Source: Candidatus Moraniibacteriota bacterium (lineage in GTDB: Bacteria; Patescibacteriota; Minisyncoccia; Moranbacterales; UBA9337). Taken from it: a stretch of 6,082 nt of DNA. A model generated the notes under the pieces. It did not search any database. It was not told the DNA's origin and saw only the letters and a program-made list of their open reading frames with translations. Below, in pieces: positions 1 to 5,932 of this stretch. The DNA is taken from NCBI GenBank assembly GCA_003510795.1, contig DOKP01000092.1:1-6082 (forward strand), written 5' to 3'. How positions within the stretch are numbered: the first letter of the stretch is position 1; every line of letters starts with the position of its first letter. The translations under genes were made by a program, and so were the position numbers.

Positions 1-1
1 T

Positions 2-37
2 CAAAAAGAAGAAATAATAATTCCTAAAAATAATTAA
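2..37 (+). CDS. Possible C-terminal tail of an upstream gene (partial)
   Basis: Reading from base 2 gives a short open tail, QKEEIIIPKNN, ending in TAA at 35-37. It stops three bases before a hairpin terminator, which is where the end of a gene would be expected. Base 1 (stop at 25-27) and base 3 (stop at 15-17) also give open tails, so the frame is uncertain and no function can be assigned. Confidence 0.3.
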   Translation, partial: QKEEIIIPKNN

Positions 38-40
38 AGG

Positions 41-71
41 AAAAAGCATGTGTTTACATAGCATGCTTTTT
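41..71 (+). terminator. Hairpin terminator, possibly bidirectional
   Basis: Bases 41-50 and 62-71 are perfect reverse complements (10 bp) around an 11-base loop. The left arm begins with an A-run and the right arm ends in a T-run, so the stem could terminate transcription in either direction. The GC core is only GCATG, so strength is moderate. It would insulate the glycosyltransferase promoter from the upstream gene. Confidence 0.6.
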
Positions 72-127
72 AAAATTGTTGATATCCCAGCTTGCTATTA
101 TGCTAATCCGCCTAAATGTTTTCTTTC

Positions 128-156
128 TTGATAAGAGTCTTGGGGTGTAGTAGAAT
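128..156 (+). promoter_or_regulatory. Sigma70-type promoter for the glycosyltransferase gene
   Basis: TTGATA at 128-133 and TAGAAT at 151-156 are separated by exactly 17 bases; each matches the consensus -35/-10 hexamers at 5 of 6 positions or close to it. The predicted transcription start, near 163, gives a leader of about 30 bases with no Shine-Dalgarno sequence. A weaker alternative lies upstream (TTGATA 79-84, GCTAAT 102-107, also 17 apart). This is the best promoter match in the window. Confidence 0.6.
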
Positions 157-192
157 GTAAATGATGACAGTGTAGAAAATAAATAAAAATAT

Positions 193-1371
193 ATGCGTAT
201 TGGAATAGACGCTCGAACAATTTTAAATCCAAAAAAAGGAGAGGCAGTCGGATCCGGTCATTATACTTATCAATTAATCCGGCACCTTTTGGAATTGGAT
301 CAGCAGAATGAATATGTCCTTTTTTTTGATTTCAGAGTCCGAGAAAAAGACATCAAAAAATTTACGCGGCCCAATACTAAAATTGTTTTCTATCCGTTTT
401 CAGATTACCGCAAATATTTGCCAGGAGCTTACAATGAAGTTTTGACAGCAGCTACTTTGTCCAAAGAAAAATTAGATGTGTTGCATTCCACCTCTCCGGT
501 TAGCCGGATTCCCACCACTTATCAGGGCAAGACCGTGGGCACTTTTCACAATATGGCAATTTATAAAATTCCAGAGTGTTTTCCACGAACAACATTGATG
601 AGAAATAAAGTTTCTTACCGGCTAATGGCTAGAAAGATGGATAAAATTATCGCTGTTTCTAATTCAATCAAGGAAGATTTGGATAATATTTTTAAAGTAG
701 GAAATAAAGTAGAAGTTATTTATAGTGGATTGGATAATCGATTTTTTAACGAAGTAAATATCGGAGCAGATAGGATTTTGGGTAAATTGGGGATAGACAG
801 GAAGTATATTTTGTTTTTGGGAACTATTGAGCCAAGTAAAAATATAACCAGGATGCTTCAGGCTTTCGCGAGTTTCAAGGAAAAAGTTTTGGCTGAAAAT
901 GGTAAAAATCAAAAAAGCAAGAAGTTTGAGTATCAATTATTATTAATTGGTAAAAGTGGTTGGCTAGCTAAAGAATATGTGCAAATTGCCAAAGATTTAA
1001 ATATAAAAAAAGATGTTATTTTTTCCGGTTATATAATTGGAGACGAATTGTTGCCTCTTCTAAAGAATGCCCAATTTTTTGTTTTGACCTCTTTATATGA
1101 AGGATTTGGAATGACAGTACTGGAAGCTTTTGCTGCGGGTGTGCCAGCAATTGTATCAAATGTGGCGTCATTGGTTGAGATAGCTGGCGACGCTGCTTAT
1201 TTCGTTAATCCGATAGATGTGGAAGAAATTGCCGGAGCTATGCTAAATTTTTCTAAAGATGGGAATATGCGAGAAGAATTTCGCAAGAAAGGATTAATGA
1301 GAGCCAGGAATTTTAGCTGGGAAGATACAGCCAAAAAGACTATGGCTGTCTATAAACAAGTAATTAAATAA
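193..1371 (+). CDS. GT4-family glycosyltransferase (GT-B fold)
   Basis: This 392-residue protein is a retaining glycosyltransferase of CAZy family GT4, likely moving a sugar from a nucleotide-sugar donor onto a cell-surface glycan or glycolipid at the cytoplasmic face of the membrane. The N-terminal Rossmann domain opens with MRIGIDAR and a glycine-containing loop, GSGHYTY (20-26), typical of the acceptor-side domain. The C-terminal donor-binding domain starts near residue 205 with GTIEPSKN (210-217), whose lysine usually contacts the donor diphosphate, and includes the EX7E signature, E303 and E311 in YEGFGMTVLE. The length is normal for the family, and no membrane segment or signal peptide is visible. 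ATG at 193 follows a good promoter but no ribosome binding site. Acceptor and donor sugars cannot be read from sequence. It stands alone here and is not part of a visible polysaccharide cluster. The family call is secure; the role in surface glycan synthesis is inferred. Confidence 0.93.
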   Translation: MRIGIDARTILNPKKGEAVGSGHYTYQLIRHLLELDQQNEYVLFFDFRVREKDIKKFTRPNTKIVFYPFSDYRKYLPGAYNEVLTAATLSKEKLDVLHSTSPVSRIPTTYQGKTVGTFHNMAIYKIPECFPRTTLMRNKVSYRLMARKMDKIIAVSNSIKEDLDNIFKVGNKVEVIYSGLDNRFFNEVNIGADRILGKLGIDRKYILFLGTIEPSKNITRMLQAFASFKEKVLAENGKNQKSKKFEYQLLLIGKSGWLAKEYVQIAKDLNIKKDVIFSGYIIGDELLPLLKNAQFFVLTSLYEGFGMTVLEAFAAGVPAIVSNVASLVEIAGDAAYFVNPIDVEEIAGAMLNFSKDGNMREEFRKKGLMRARNFSWEDTAKKTMAVYKQVIK

Positions 1372-1379
1372 ATTAATTA

Positions 1380-1405
1380 AACCCGTCAGTCGTGACTGAC
1401 AGGTT
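1380..1405 (+). terminator. Stable hairpin after the glycosyltransferase gene, terminator-like but without a U-tract
   Basis: GTCAGTC (1385-1391) and GACTGAC (1394-1400) form a perfect inverted repeat. It is extended outward by AACC/GGTT (1380-1383 with 1402-1405) across a single C/A mismatch. No T-run follows, so it may slow or partly terminate transcription, protect the 3' end of the upstream message, or be a dispersed palindromic element. A second small palindrome (1407-1420, AATCAA-GT-TTGATT) follows at once. Confidence 0.45.
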
Positions 1406-1463
1406 AAATCAAGTTTGATTGTTTGAACTTAATATAATTTCAAATATCAGATTAAATATTTTT

Positions 1464-1955
1464 ATGAAAAATAAAAAAATTATACTGGCGGGTGTAGTGG
1501 TGATTTTATTAGGAGCGCTTATCGCTTATCAATATGCCCAGAAAATGAAAAAAGATATTTCTGCAAATGACAACAAAACGGGGCAAGAAGAGTCAATCAA
1601 AGGTAAAAAGGCAGCCGGAGCTAATAAGGAAAATTCAAATGAAGAAAATCTCACAGTTGGAGGCGCAAAGGAGAGTGAAACTACAATAATTTATTTTTAT
1701 GGAGCTGAGTGCCCTCATTGTAAAGATGTAATAGCCTATTTGGATGAAAATGATATCTATAGCAAAGTTGATTTTATAAAAAAAGAAGTTTGGCACAATA
1801 AGAGTAATGGAGAAGAGCTAAGAAAAGCCGCTTTGAAATGTGGAATGAATCCGGCAAATATTGGAGTGCCTTTTTTGTTTAGTGAAGGAAAATGTTTTAT
1901 GGGAGGGCCGGATGTCATGAATTTCTTCTCTGAAAAAGCAGGGATTAAAAAATAA
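1464..1955 (+). CDS. Membrane-anchored thioredoxin-fold protein with CPHC motif
   Basis: The protein has 163 residues. A short basic N-terminus (MKNKK) is followed by one hydrophobic segment (about 6-22), then a charged, low-complexity linker (about 27-70) and a thioredoxin/glutaredoxin-like domain (about 73-163). The active-site motif is C83-P-H-C86, the dipeptide found in DsbA; the expected cis-proline is P136 in GVPFLF, and GGPD (147-150) resembles the late glycine turn of glutaredoxins. The topology suggests the domain lies outside the cytoplasm, acting in disulfide formation or exchange. Two further cysteines, C126 and C144, flank the cis-proline loop. The start chosen is ATG 1464, because it places the basic residues and anchor at the N-terminus; an in-frame TTG at 1419 would add 15 unconvincing residues. 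TATAAT at 1433-1438 is a possible -10 box without a good -35. No DsbB or VKOR partner is in the window. The fold is confident; the redox direction is unknown. Confidence 0.82.
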   Translation: MKNKKIILAGVVVILLGALIAYQYAQKMKKDISANDNKTGQEESIKGKKAAGANKENSNEENLTVGGAKESETTIIYFYGAECPHCKDVIAYLDENDIYSKVDFIKKEVWHNKSNGEELRKAALKCGMNPANIGVPFLFSEGKCFMGGPDVMNFFSEKAGIKK

Positions 1956-1980
1956 TTTTTTAGTTTAAATAAACAATTTT

Positions 1981-2607
1981 ATGGATACATCCAACTTGAG
2001 TGACGAAAATGAATTGGAAAGACAATTTGAAGAAATGCCAACAACGGAAAATAATTTTGATAGGGAGGGAGAAAAAGAGAAAGAAAAAATTGTCAGAGAA
2101 TTGGAAAAGATTGATGCTGTGCGGAAAATAATGGAAGAAAGATACCATTACGGCGTCTTGAAAGATTTTGTCAATCATCTGGCAAGTACGGAAAAGGTTT
2201 TTGTCTTGGCTGGAATTAAGAAATTTGGAGGAGATGAGATAATGAATTTATTTATCCAGTCAGAAACTGAAGTAATGTCCGATGACACAGGAATCGACGA
2301 AGATGTTTTTAGCCAAATAAAAGAAGAATTTTCCAAAACTTGTAAAACCGTTGGTGATATAAAAAATGTCTCTGATAAATTGATGCAAAAATATCCAGAG
2401 GCAGAAAAGTTCATAGAATACATCACTAATTATTTGATTGTGCTATTGCATACTTCGGGAAGTATCAGCGGGGGCGATTTTGATATAGACAAAAAAAGGG
2501 ATGAGACTATTCATGAAATGATGGTAAAAATTGCAGAAAACGATAGCGCAGAAATTGAGGAATTGGAAAAAATATATAAAGAATTTAAAGAGGAGCTAAA
2601 TAATTAA
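1981..2607 (+). CDS. Uncharacterised acidic helical protein
   Basis: I do not recognise this 208-residue protein. It has no signal peptide, membrane segment or obvious catalytic motif, so it is probably cytoplasmic. Residues 1-56 are rich in E, D and K with a likely coiled coil around 29-54. The centre (about 58-160) is mixed, with hydrophobic helices around 60-92 and 140-157. A glycine/serine turn (SGSISGGDFD, 159-168) leads to a second strongly charged helix (about 171-207). The only cysteine is C121. It starts 25 bases after the thioredoxin-fold gene and ends 16 bases before the exonuclease gene, so the three are probably co-transcribed. Its ATG has only A/T-rich sequence upstream. The gene is likely real because it is long, uninterrupted, tightly packed and uses codons like its neighbours. 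An adaptor or regulatory role is possible but unsupported. Confidence 0.8.
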   Translation: MDTSNLSDENELERQFEEMPTTENNFDREGEKEKEKIVRELEKIDAVRKIMEERYHYGVLKDFVNHLASTEKVFVLAGIKKFGGDEIMNLFIQSETEVMSDDTGIDEDVFSQIKEEFSKTCKTVGDIKNVSDKLMQKYPEAEKFIEYITNYLIVLLHTSGSISGGDFDIDKKRDETIHEMMVKIAENDSAEIEELEKIYKEFKEELNN

Positions 2608-2623
2608 ATTAATTAGCGCGCGT

Positions 2624-3289
2624 ATGAGCAAGGTCGTGGTAGATATTGAGACAATCGGCATAGAATTTGAGAACTTAGACGATAAATCTAAAGATTATTT
2701 ACTGAAATATGCCAAAGATGATGAAGAGCGGGATAAGATAAAAGAAAGTCTAGCTCTAAGTCCTCTGACTGGGGAAATCGTAGCGATTGGAATGTTTAAT
2801 CCTGATACGCGAAAAGGAATAATGTATTACCAAGGGGGACTAAATGATAGTGATTTTACAGAAAATGATATTCTTTTTAAAGTTAAATCAGAAAGCGAAA
2901 TGCTGGCCAATTTTTGGGCGGATATTAAAAAATATAAACAGGTAGTAACTTTTAATGGCAGGACTTTTGACGGGCCATTTTTGCATTTAAGAAGTGCTAT
3001 TTTAAAAATTAAATCCAGCCGAAACTTAGTGCCGTATCGCTATGATTATAAATTGCATTGTGATTTACTAGATCAGATGACTTATTACGGCGCTAGTCGG
3101 AGATTTAATTTGGATTTTTATACCAAAAGATTTGGAATCCGCAGTCCCAAGGAAGAAGGAATTGATGGTTCGATGGTTTCGCAAATGTTTAAAGACGGAC
3201 GGCAAAAAGAAATTGCCCAGTATTGTGCCCGTGACATCAAAGCTACAACGCAGTTGTATGAATATTGGGAAAATTATTTAAAATTCTGA
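2624..3289 (+). CDS. DnaQ/PolB-like 3'-5' exonuclease (RNase H-like fold)
   Basis: This 221-residue protein has the three motifs of DEDD exonucleases: Exo I as D7-I-E9-T, Exo II as NGRTFD (N111, D116), and Exo III as Y200-C-A-R-D204 in the YX3D form. HCDLLD (145-150) resembles the H-x-DLxD strand of PolB-related exonucleases, so it best fits the predicted PolB-like exonuclease / ribonuclease H-like group. All four metal-binding acidic residues are present, so it should be active on single-stranded DNA or RNA ends, using two metal ions. No polymerase domain is fused, making it stand-alone. A charged helical insertion (about 17-48) separates Exo I from the next core strand (GEIVAIGM). It follows the unknown acidic gene by 16 bases. 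It ends in TGA, the only UGA stop in the window, just before a repeat element. The substrate, whether repair, RNA trimming or something else, is unknown. Confidence 0.85.
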   Translation: MSKVVVDIETIGIEFENLDDKSKDYLLKYAKDDEERDKIKESLALSPLTGEIVAIGMFNPDTRKGIMYYQGGLNDSDFTENDILFKVKSESEMLANFWADIKKYKQVVTFNGRTFDGPFLHLRSAILKIKSSRNLVPYRYDYKLHCDLLDQMTYYGASRRFNLDFYTKRFGIRSPKEEGIDGSMVSQMFKDGRQKEIAQYCARDIKATTQLYEYWENYLKF

Positions 3290-3296
3290 CACTGCA

Positions 3297-3356
3297 AATA
3301 TACAAATCTAATACAAATTTACAAATATGAATTTATGAAGTTAAGATTTTAGGAAT
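3297..3356. repeat. Dispersed AT-rich repeat, copy 1 (short form)
   Basis: This stretch aligns with 5059-5128: about 51 of 60 aligned bases are identical by eye, with four small gaps. Shared blocks include AATATACAAAT near the left end and TTTAGGAAT at the right end. It starts 7 bases after the exonuclease stop codon and lies wholly between genes. Unlike copy 2, it has no matching right arm, so it is either truncated or a half-element. It has no coding potential that I can see. Confidence 0.6.
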
Positions 3357-3361
3357 ATAAT
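3333..3361 (+). promoter_or_regulatory. Candidate promoter for the RDD gene run
   Basis: A perfect -10 hexamer, TATAAT, sits at 3356-3361, overlapping the right end of the repeat. The base 17 positions upstream begins TTATGA (3333-3338), a poor -35. The hexamer would start a transcript near 3368, just before the hairpin at 3371-3388. In such AT-rich DNA a lone TATAAT is weak evidence, but the gap of 108 bases before the next gene makes a promoter here reasonable. Confidence 0.3.
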
Positions 3362-3370
3362 AAAATAATC

Positions 3371-3388
3371 TTTCGCCAATTAGCGAAA
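3371..3388 (+). other. Small 5'-leader hairpin before the RDD gene
   Basis: TTTCGC (3371-3376) and GCGAAA (3383-3388) pair perfectly around a six-base loop. The hairpin ends nine bases before the ATG at 3398 and is followed by an A-rich run, so it could affect translation initiation or message stability. No T-run follows on either strand, so it is not a terminator. Confidence 0.4.
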
Positions 3389-3397
3389 AACAAAAAA

Positions 3398-3967
3398 ATG
3401 GAAGAACAAAACATAGGAAATAATGTTGGGGAAAGTAATGAACAAGATGTAAATAGTAATTTAAACCAAAATGTGACACCGATAAATCCAACTCCTCAAG
3501 CAGTGCAACTGACTGCAAATATAGATAATGCGCCTCAAATTAAATATGCAGAGTTTTTTGCGAGAGCAGGGGCTTTTTTTACTGATATAATTATTGTTAT
3601 GATAATAATGGCGATAGTTGGCTTTATCGTTTTTTTACTAACTGGACAGTCTTTTGATTTTTTCTTGCGTAAGATAAATCATATCACGGACAATAATCCA
3701 GAAATTGTGGTGATACCATTTTTTTGGATTTACTACATCTTTATGACATATAAGTTTGAAGCTACTATAGGAAAAATGATTATAGGCATAAAAGTTACCA
3801 ATAGTGATTTTAGTAAGATGAGTTTTAAAAGAGTTATCCTGAGGGAAACTATAGGAAAACTTATTTCTCAGTATACTATTGTGGGTTATTTTTTGGCTAT
3901 TTTTACAGAAAAAAACAGAGCTTTGCATGATATGATAGCGAAAAGTGTAGTCATCTATAAAAATTAA
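3398..3967 (+). CDS. RDD-family integral membrane protein
   Basis: This 189-residue protein matches the RDD family. The N-terminal 48 residues are polar and rich in N, Q and E, probably disordered and cytoplasmic. The first helix opens with the family signature R56-A-x4-D63 in RAGAFFTD, followed by hydrophobic segments at about 62-82, 103-118 and 153-169. The loop after the second helix carries TIGKMIIGIKV (123-133), and the C-terminus has R174-A-L-H-D178, both typical of RDD proteins. RDD proteins are widespread; a few are reported to act as Na+/H+ antiporters, but most have no known role, so transport is only a possibility. The ATG at 3398 follows a hairpin and an A-run, with no Shine-Dalgarno sequence. 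It begins a three-gene run, with the next gene 30 bases downstream. The family call is firm. Confidence 0.88.
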   Translation: MEEQNIGNNVGESNEQDVNSNLNQNVTPINPTPQAVQLTANIDNAPQIKYAEFFARAGAFFTDIIIVMIIMAIVGFIVFLLTGQSFDFFLRKINHITDNNPEIVVIPFFWIYYIFMTYKFEATIGKMIIGIKVTNSDFSKMSFKRVILRETIGKLISQYTIVGYFLAIFTEKNRALHDMIAKSVVIYKN

Positions 3968-3997
3968 AAGCTATAAATTGTTATTTTTATTAACTAT

Positions 3998-4531
3998 ATG
4001 AAAAATATTTTTTGGTTTGTTATTGCTAGTATTATTTTTATTTTTTCTATCTGGTTATTTAGTATGACAGGAGGGCCAACAGCAGTACTAATGTGGCCAT
4101 TTTTTGCTATATTTTATATTTTTCACTCTATTGTTGTATACCGAGGATTTGCGAAATCATATATTTTTTTAAGCAAGAGAAATAAAATATTTCTATTTTT
4201 AGCTTTTATTTTGCAGATAATATTTGCCATTTCATTTAATGGGGAAAGACAGGATGCGCCATTCGTAACACTATTTGAAATTAATGATAAGATTGCAAAT
4301 TTTCTTTACGCAATTAATTTGATGGCAGGATTTTGGACATTTTTCTTAGATGCGCTGTTATTTACTGAAATTAAAAATATTATAAAATTATTGAAATTAA
4401 ATAAATATTTAAACCCAGGCGATAAATATCTAAACGCAGTAAGTAATAAAACAGTAGTCGTTTTCTTTCTGATTTCTTTAGTTTTATTTTTTTTATTTTT
4501 TGGAGTCCCAATTTTAATTCTTCTTAAATAG
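3998..4531 (+). CDS. Multi-pass membrane protein of unknown function
   Basis: I do not recognise this 177-residue protein. It has about five hydrophobic segments, at roughly 4-22, 28-48, 62-80, 99-122 and 151-175. They are separated by short loops, including a polar one, NGERQDAP (81-88), and a basic one, KNIIKLLKLNK (126-136). There is no signal peptidase site or known catalytic motif. Basic residues after the second helix (R49, K53, K60, R61, K63) and in the 126-136 loop suggest those sides face the cytoplasm. It lies between the RDD gene (30 bases upstream) and the methyltransferase gene (17 bases downstream), so co-transcription is likely. It ends with TAG. The gene is notably T-rich with several long T homopolymers (for example near 4487-4501), where an indel error would shift the frame, but it reads through cleanly. 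Confidence 0.72.
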   Translation: MKNIFWFVIASIIFIFSIWLFSMTGGPTAVLMWPFFAIFYIFHSIVVYRGFAKSYIFLSKRNKIFLFLAFILQIIFAISFNGERQDAPFVTLFEINDKIANFLYAINLMAGFWTFFLDALLFTEIKNIIKLLKLNKYLNPGDKYLNAVSNKTVVVFFLISLVLFFLFFGVPILILLK

Positions 4532-4548
4532 ATAAAAATAATAGCATC

Positions 4549-5043
4549 ATGAAAGAAAAAAAGTTTTATTTAATATTGCATCGCGTACGCAGTGCTTATA
4601 ATGTCGGGTCGATGTTTCGCAGTGCCGATGGGATTGGGGTGGATAAAATATTTATTACTGGTTTTACGCAAGTCCCCTCTAAAAAAGAATATGCGCTTCA
4701 AAGTAAAGCGGAAAAAATGTTATCTAAAACTGCTTTGGGAGCGGATAAATATGTGCCTTGGGAAAAGGTAGTTAGCGTTTCCAGAGTTATCGATAAACTA
4801 AAAAAAGAAAATTTTCAAATAATTGCCTTGGAACAAAATGAAAACAGTGTCGATTATCGAAAATTTAAGCCTAAAGATAAAATTGTTTTAATCGTGGGCA
4901 ACGAACCGCGTGGAATTGATAAGCGGATTTTAAAAAAATGTGATATCATAATGGAGTTGCCCATGCGAGGCCAAAAACAATCTTTAAATGTGGCGGTGGC
5001 GCTGGGAATAGCGGGGTATAAATTAACAGAGGAAATTTACTAA
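4549..5043 (+). CDS. SpoU/TrmH-family RNA methyltransferase (minimal form)
   Basis: This 164-residue protein is a SPOUT-class methyltransferase with the three SpoU motifs: motif 1, N18-x-G-S-x-F-R24-S-A-D; motif 2, VGNEPRGI (116-123) with the conserved glutamate E119; and motif 3, LPMRGQKQSLNVAVALG (137-153) with S145, L146 and N147. It is expected to transfer a methyl group from S-adenosylmethionine to a ribose 2'-OH of rRNA or tRNA, working as a dimer through the trefoil-knot domain. It is essentially the catalytic domain alone, without the extra RNA-binding domain of RlmB/TrmH-like enzymes, and close in size to TrmL. The target nucleotide cannot be told from sequence, so no symbol is given. 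It starts 17 bases after the membrane-protein gene. Its last codon (TAC) and stop (TAA) fall inside the left arm of a large inverted repeat beginning at 5038. Confidence 0.9.
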   Translation: MKEKKFYLILHRVRSAYNVGSMFRSADGIGVDKIFITGFTQVPSKKEYALQSKAEKMLSKTALGADKYVPWEKVVSVSRVIDKLKKENFQIIALEQNENSVDYRKFKPKDKIVLIVGNEPRGIDKRILKKCDIIMELPMRGQKQSLNVAVALGIAGYKLTEEIY

Positions 5044-5178
5044 TTACGAATAAATACGAATATACAAATTCTAATAATTACGAATCATTTGCAAATATTT
5101 GAATGTAAGGATGTGAGAATTTAGGAATTCGTGCTTGGAATTTATTATTCGTATATTGGTATTTATTAGTAATTAGTA
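5038..5178. repeat. Large imperfect inverted repeat containing dispersed repeat copy 2
   Basis: Bases 5038-5069 and 5147-5178 are reverse complements at 29 of 32 positions, the three mismatches lying at 5048, 5058 and 5066. The inner 77 bases hold the repeat shared with 3297-3356 (aligned segment 5059-5128) and a 10-base palindrome, CAAATATTTG (5092-5101). The whole could fold into one long AT-rich stem-loop. It has no coding potential that I can see and fills the gap between the methyltransferase and phosphatase genes. It may be a small non-autonomous mobile element or a structured 3'/5' RNA; no flanking direct repeat is evident to me. Confidence 0.7.
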
Positions 5179-5189
5179 AAAAAATACTT

Positions 5190-5882
5190 ATGACAAAAAA
5201 TAAATTAGCCGTTTTTGATATTGACGGGACAATCTTTCGTAAAAATCTTCATTTTGAATTGATGAATGAATTAGTTTGGCTTAAAGTTTTTCCTCTAAGC
5301 GTGCGCAAAGAATTAAACAAGGCTTATACTAATTGGCTAGAACATGTAGGAACTTACGAAGATTACAGAATTGCTTTGATTAGCCTTTACGAGAAATATA
5401 TTAAAGGTTGCTCACAAGAGGATATTATAAAAGCCAGTAAAATAGTGGTGCCTTTTCACAAAGACAGAACCTATGTTTTTGCGGAAAAATTAATTAAAAA
5501 ATTAAAAGAAGAAAACTATCACATTATCGCAGTGAGCGGTTCGCCAATTGAAATCGTAAACGAGTTTAACAAGATTCATCTTCATTTTGATGAGGTTTTC
5601 GGCAGTGTTTATGCTCAGGATGAAAATGGAATTTATACTGGCGAAGAGGGTTTTGTCCCAGTTCGCAATAAAGGACAATTTATCAAACAGTATGTTTATG
5701 AGAATAAACTGACGCTTAAGGATTCTTATGGAGTGGGGGATACCGAATCTGATGCTAGCTTTCTTGAATTGGTGGAAAATCCGATTGCTTTTAATCCCAA
5801 TCATAACCTTCGAGAAATTGCCAGGGAGAATAAATGGAAAATTATTGTGGAAAAAAAAGATGTTATTTATGAGATAAAATAA
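5190..5882 (+). CDS. HAD-superfamily phosphatase, subfamily IB (SerB-like)
   Basis: This 230-residue protein has all four HAD motifs. Motif I is D10-I-D12-G-T14, with D10 the expected nucleophile and D12 the general acid/base. Motif II is the serine in AVSGSP (S116). Motif III is the lysine K161 in NKGQ. Motif IV is GVGDTESD (181-188), with D184 and D188 binding Mg2+. The helical stretch between motifs I and II (about 18-95) is the C1-type cap that marks subfamily IB, which includes phosphoserine phosphatase and many enzymes of unknown substrate. It should hydrolyse a phosphate monoester in the cytoplasm; serine biosynthesis cannot be assumed. ATG 5190 follows the inverted repeat by 11 bases, again without a Shine-Dalgarno sequence, so its promoter is unclear and may lie inside the repeat. 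Transcription probably ends at the terminator starting 30 bases downstream. Confidence 0.9.
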   Translation: MTKNKLAVFDIDGTIFRKNLHFELMNELVWLKVFPLSVRKELNKAYTNWLEHVGTYEDYRIALISLYEKYIKGCSQEDIIKASKIVVPFHKDRTYVFAEKLIKKLKEENYHIIAVSGSPIEIVNEFNKIHLHFDEVFGSVYAQDENGIYTGEEGFVPVRNKGQFIKQYVYENKLTLKDSYGVGDTESDASFLELVENPIAFNPNHNLREIARENKWKIIVEKKDVIYEIK

Positions 5883-5911
5883 AAACACATTATTCACAAT
5901 TTTTCGTGTAG

Positions 5912-5932
5912 AGACGCCCCGGTGGGGCGTCT
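5912..5932 (+). terminator. Strong intrinsic terminator after the phosphatase gene
   Basis: AGACGCCCC (5912-5920) and GGGGCGTCT (5924-5932) form a perfect 9-bp GC-rich stem with a three-base loop, extendable outward by A-T and G-U pairs. It is followed by TTTGTATTT, a broken T-run. It stands out sharply in this AT-rich sequence, starting 30 bases after the stop codon. The left flank GTAGAGACG is reminiscent of palindromes dispersed in some bacterial genomes, so it could also be such a repeat serving as a terminator. Confidence 0.85.

Noticed and set aside
1..40. Possible third copy of the AT-rich repeat in reverse orientation (AATTCCTAAAAA)
   Set aside because: Only about ten bases match the TTTTAGGAAT block, too short in AT-rich DNA.
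664..936. Minus-strand open frame of 90 codons within the glycosyltransferase gene
   Set aside because: It lies wholly opposite a confident gene, has low-complexity composition and no recognisable domain.
1419..1463. In-frame TTG start extending the thioredoxin-fold protein by 15 residues
   Set aside because: ATG 1464 gives a standard basic N-terminus plus membrane anchor; the extension has no ribosome binding site and overlaps the likely -10 box.
1960..2426. Two minus-strand open frames opposite the acidic protein gene
   Set aside because: Their F/S/I-rich translations are what the reverse of an E/K/N-rich gene gives, and they have no family signature. This is the least certain choice of strand, but spacing and direction favour the + gene.
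3287..3353. Read-through of the TGA at the end of the exonuclease gene (as glycine, code 25)
   Set aside because: Reading would continue into the repeat until a TAG at 3351-3353, giving a tail derived from repeat sequence. All other genes use ordinary GGN glycine codons and have no internal TGA, so standard termination is simpler.
3333..3928. Minus-strand open frames opposite the RDD gene and its leader
   Set aside because: The + strand encodes clear RDD motifs across the region.
5502..5897. Minus-strand open frame of 131 codons opposite the phosphatase gene
   Set aside because: The + strand carries HAD motifs II to IV here; the reverse frame has no domain.
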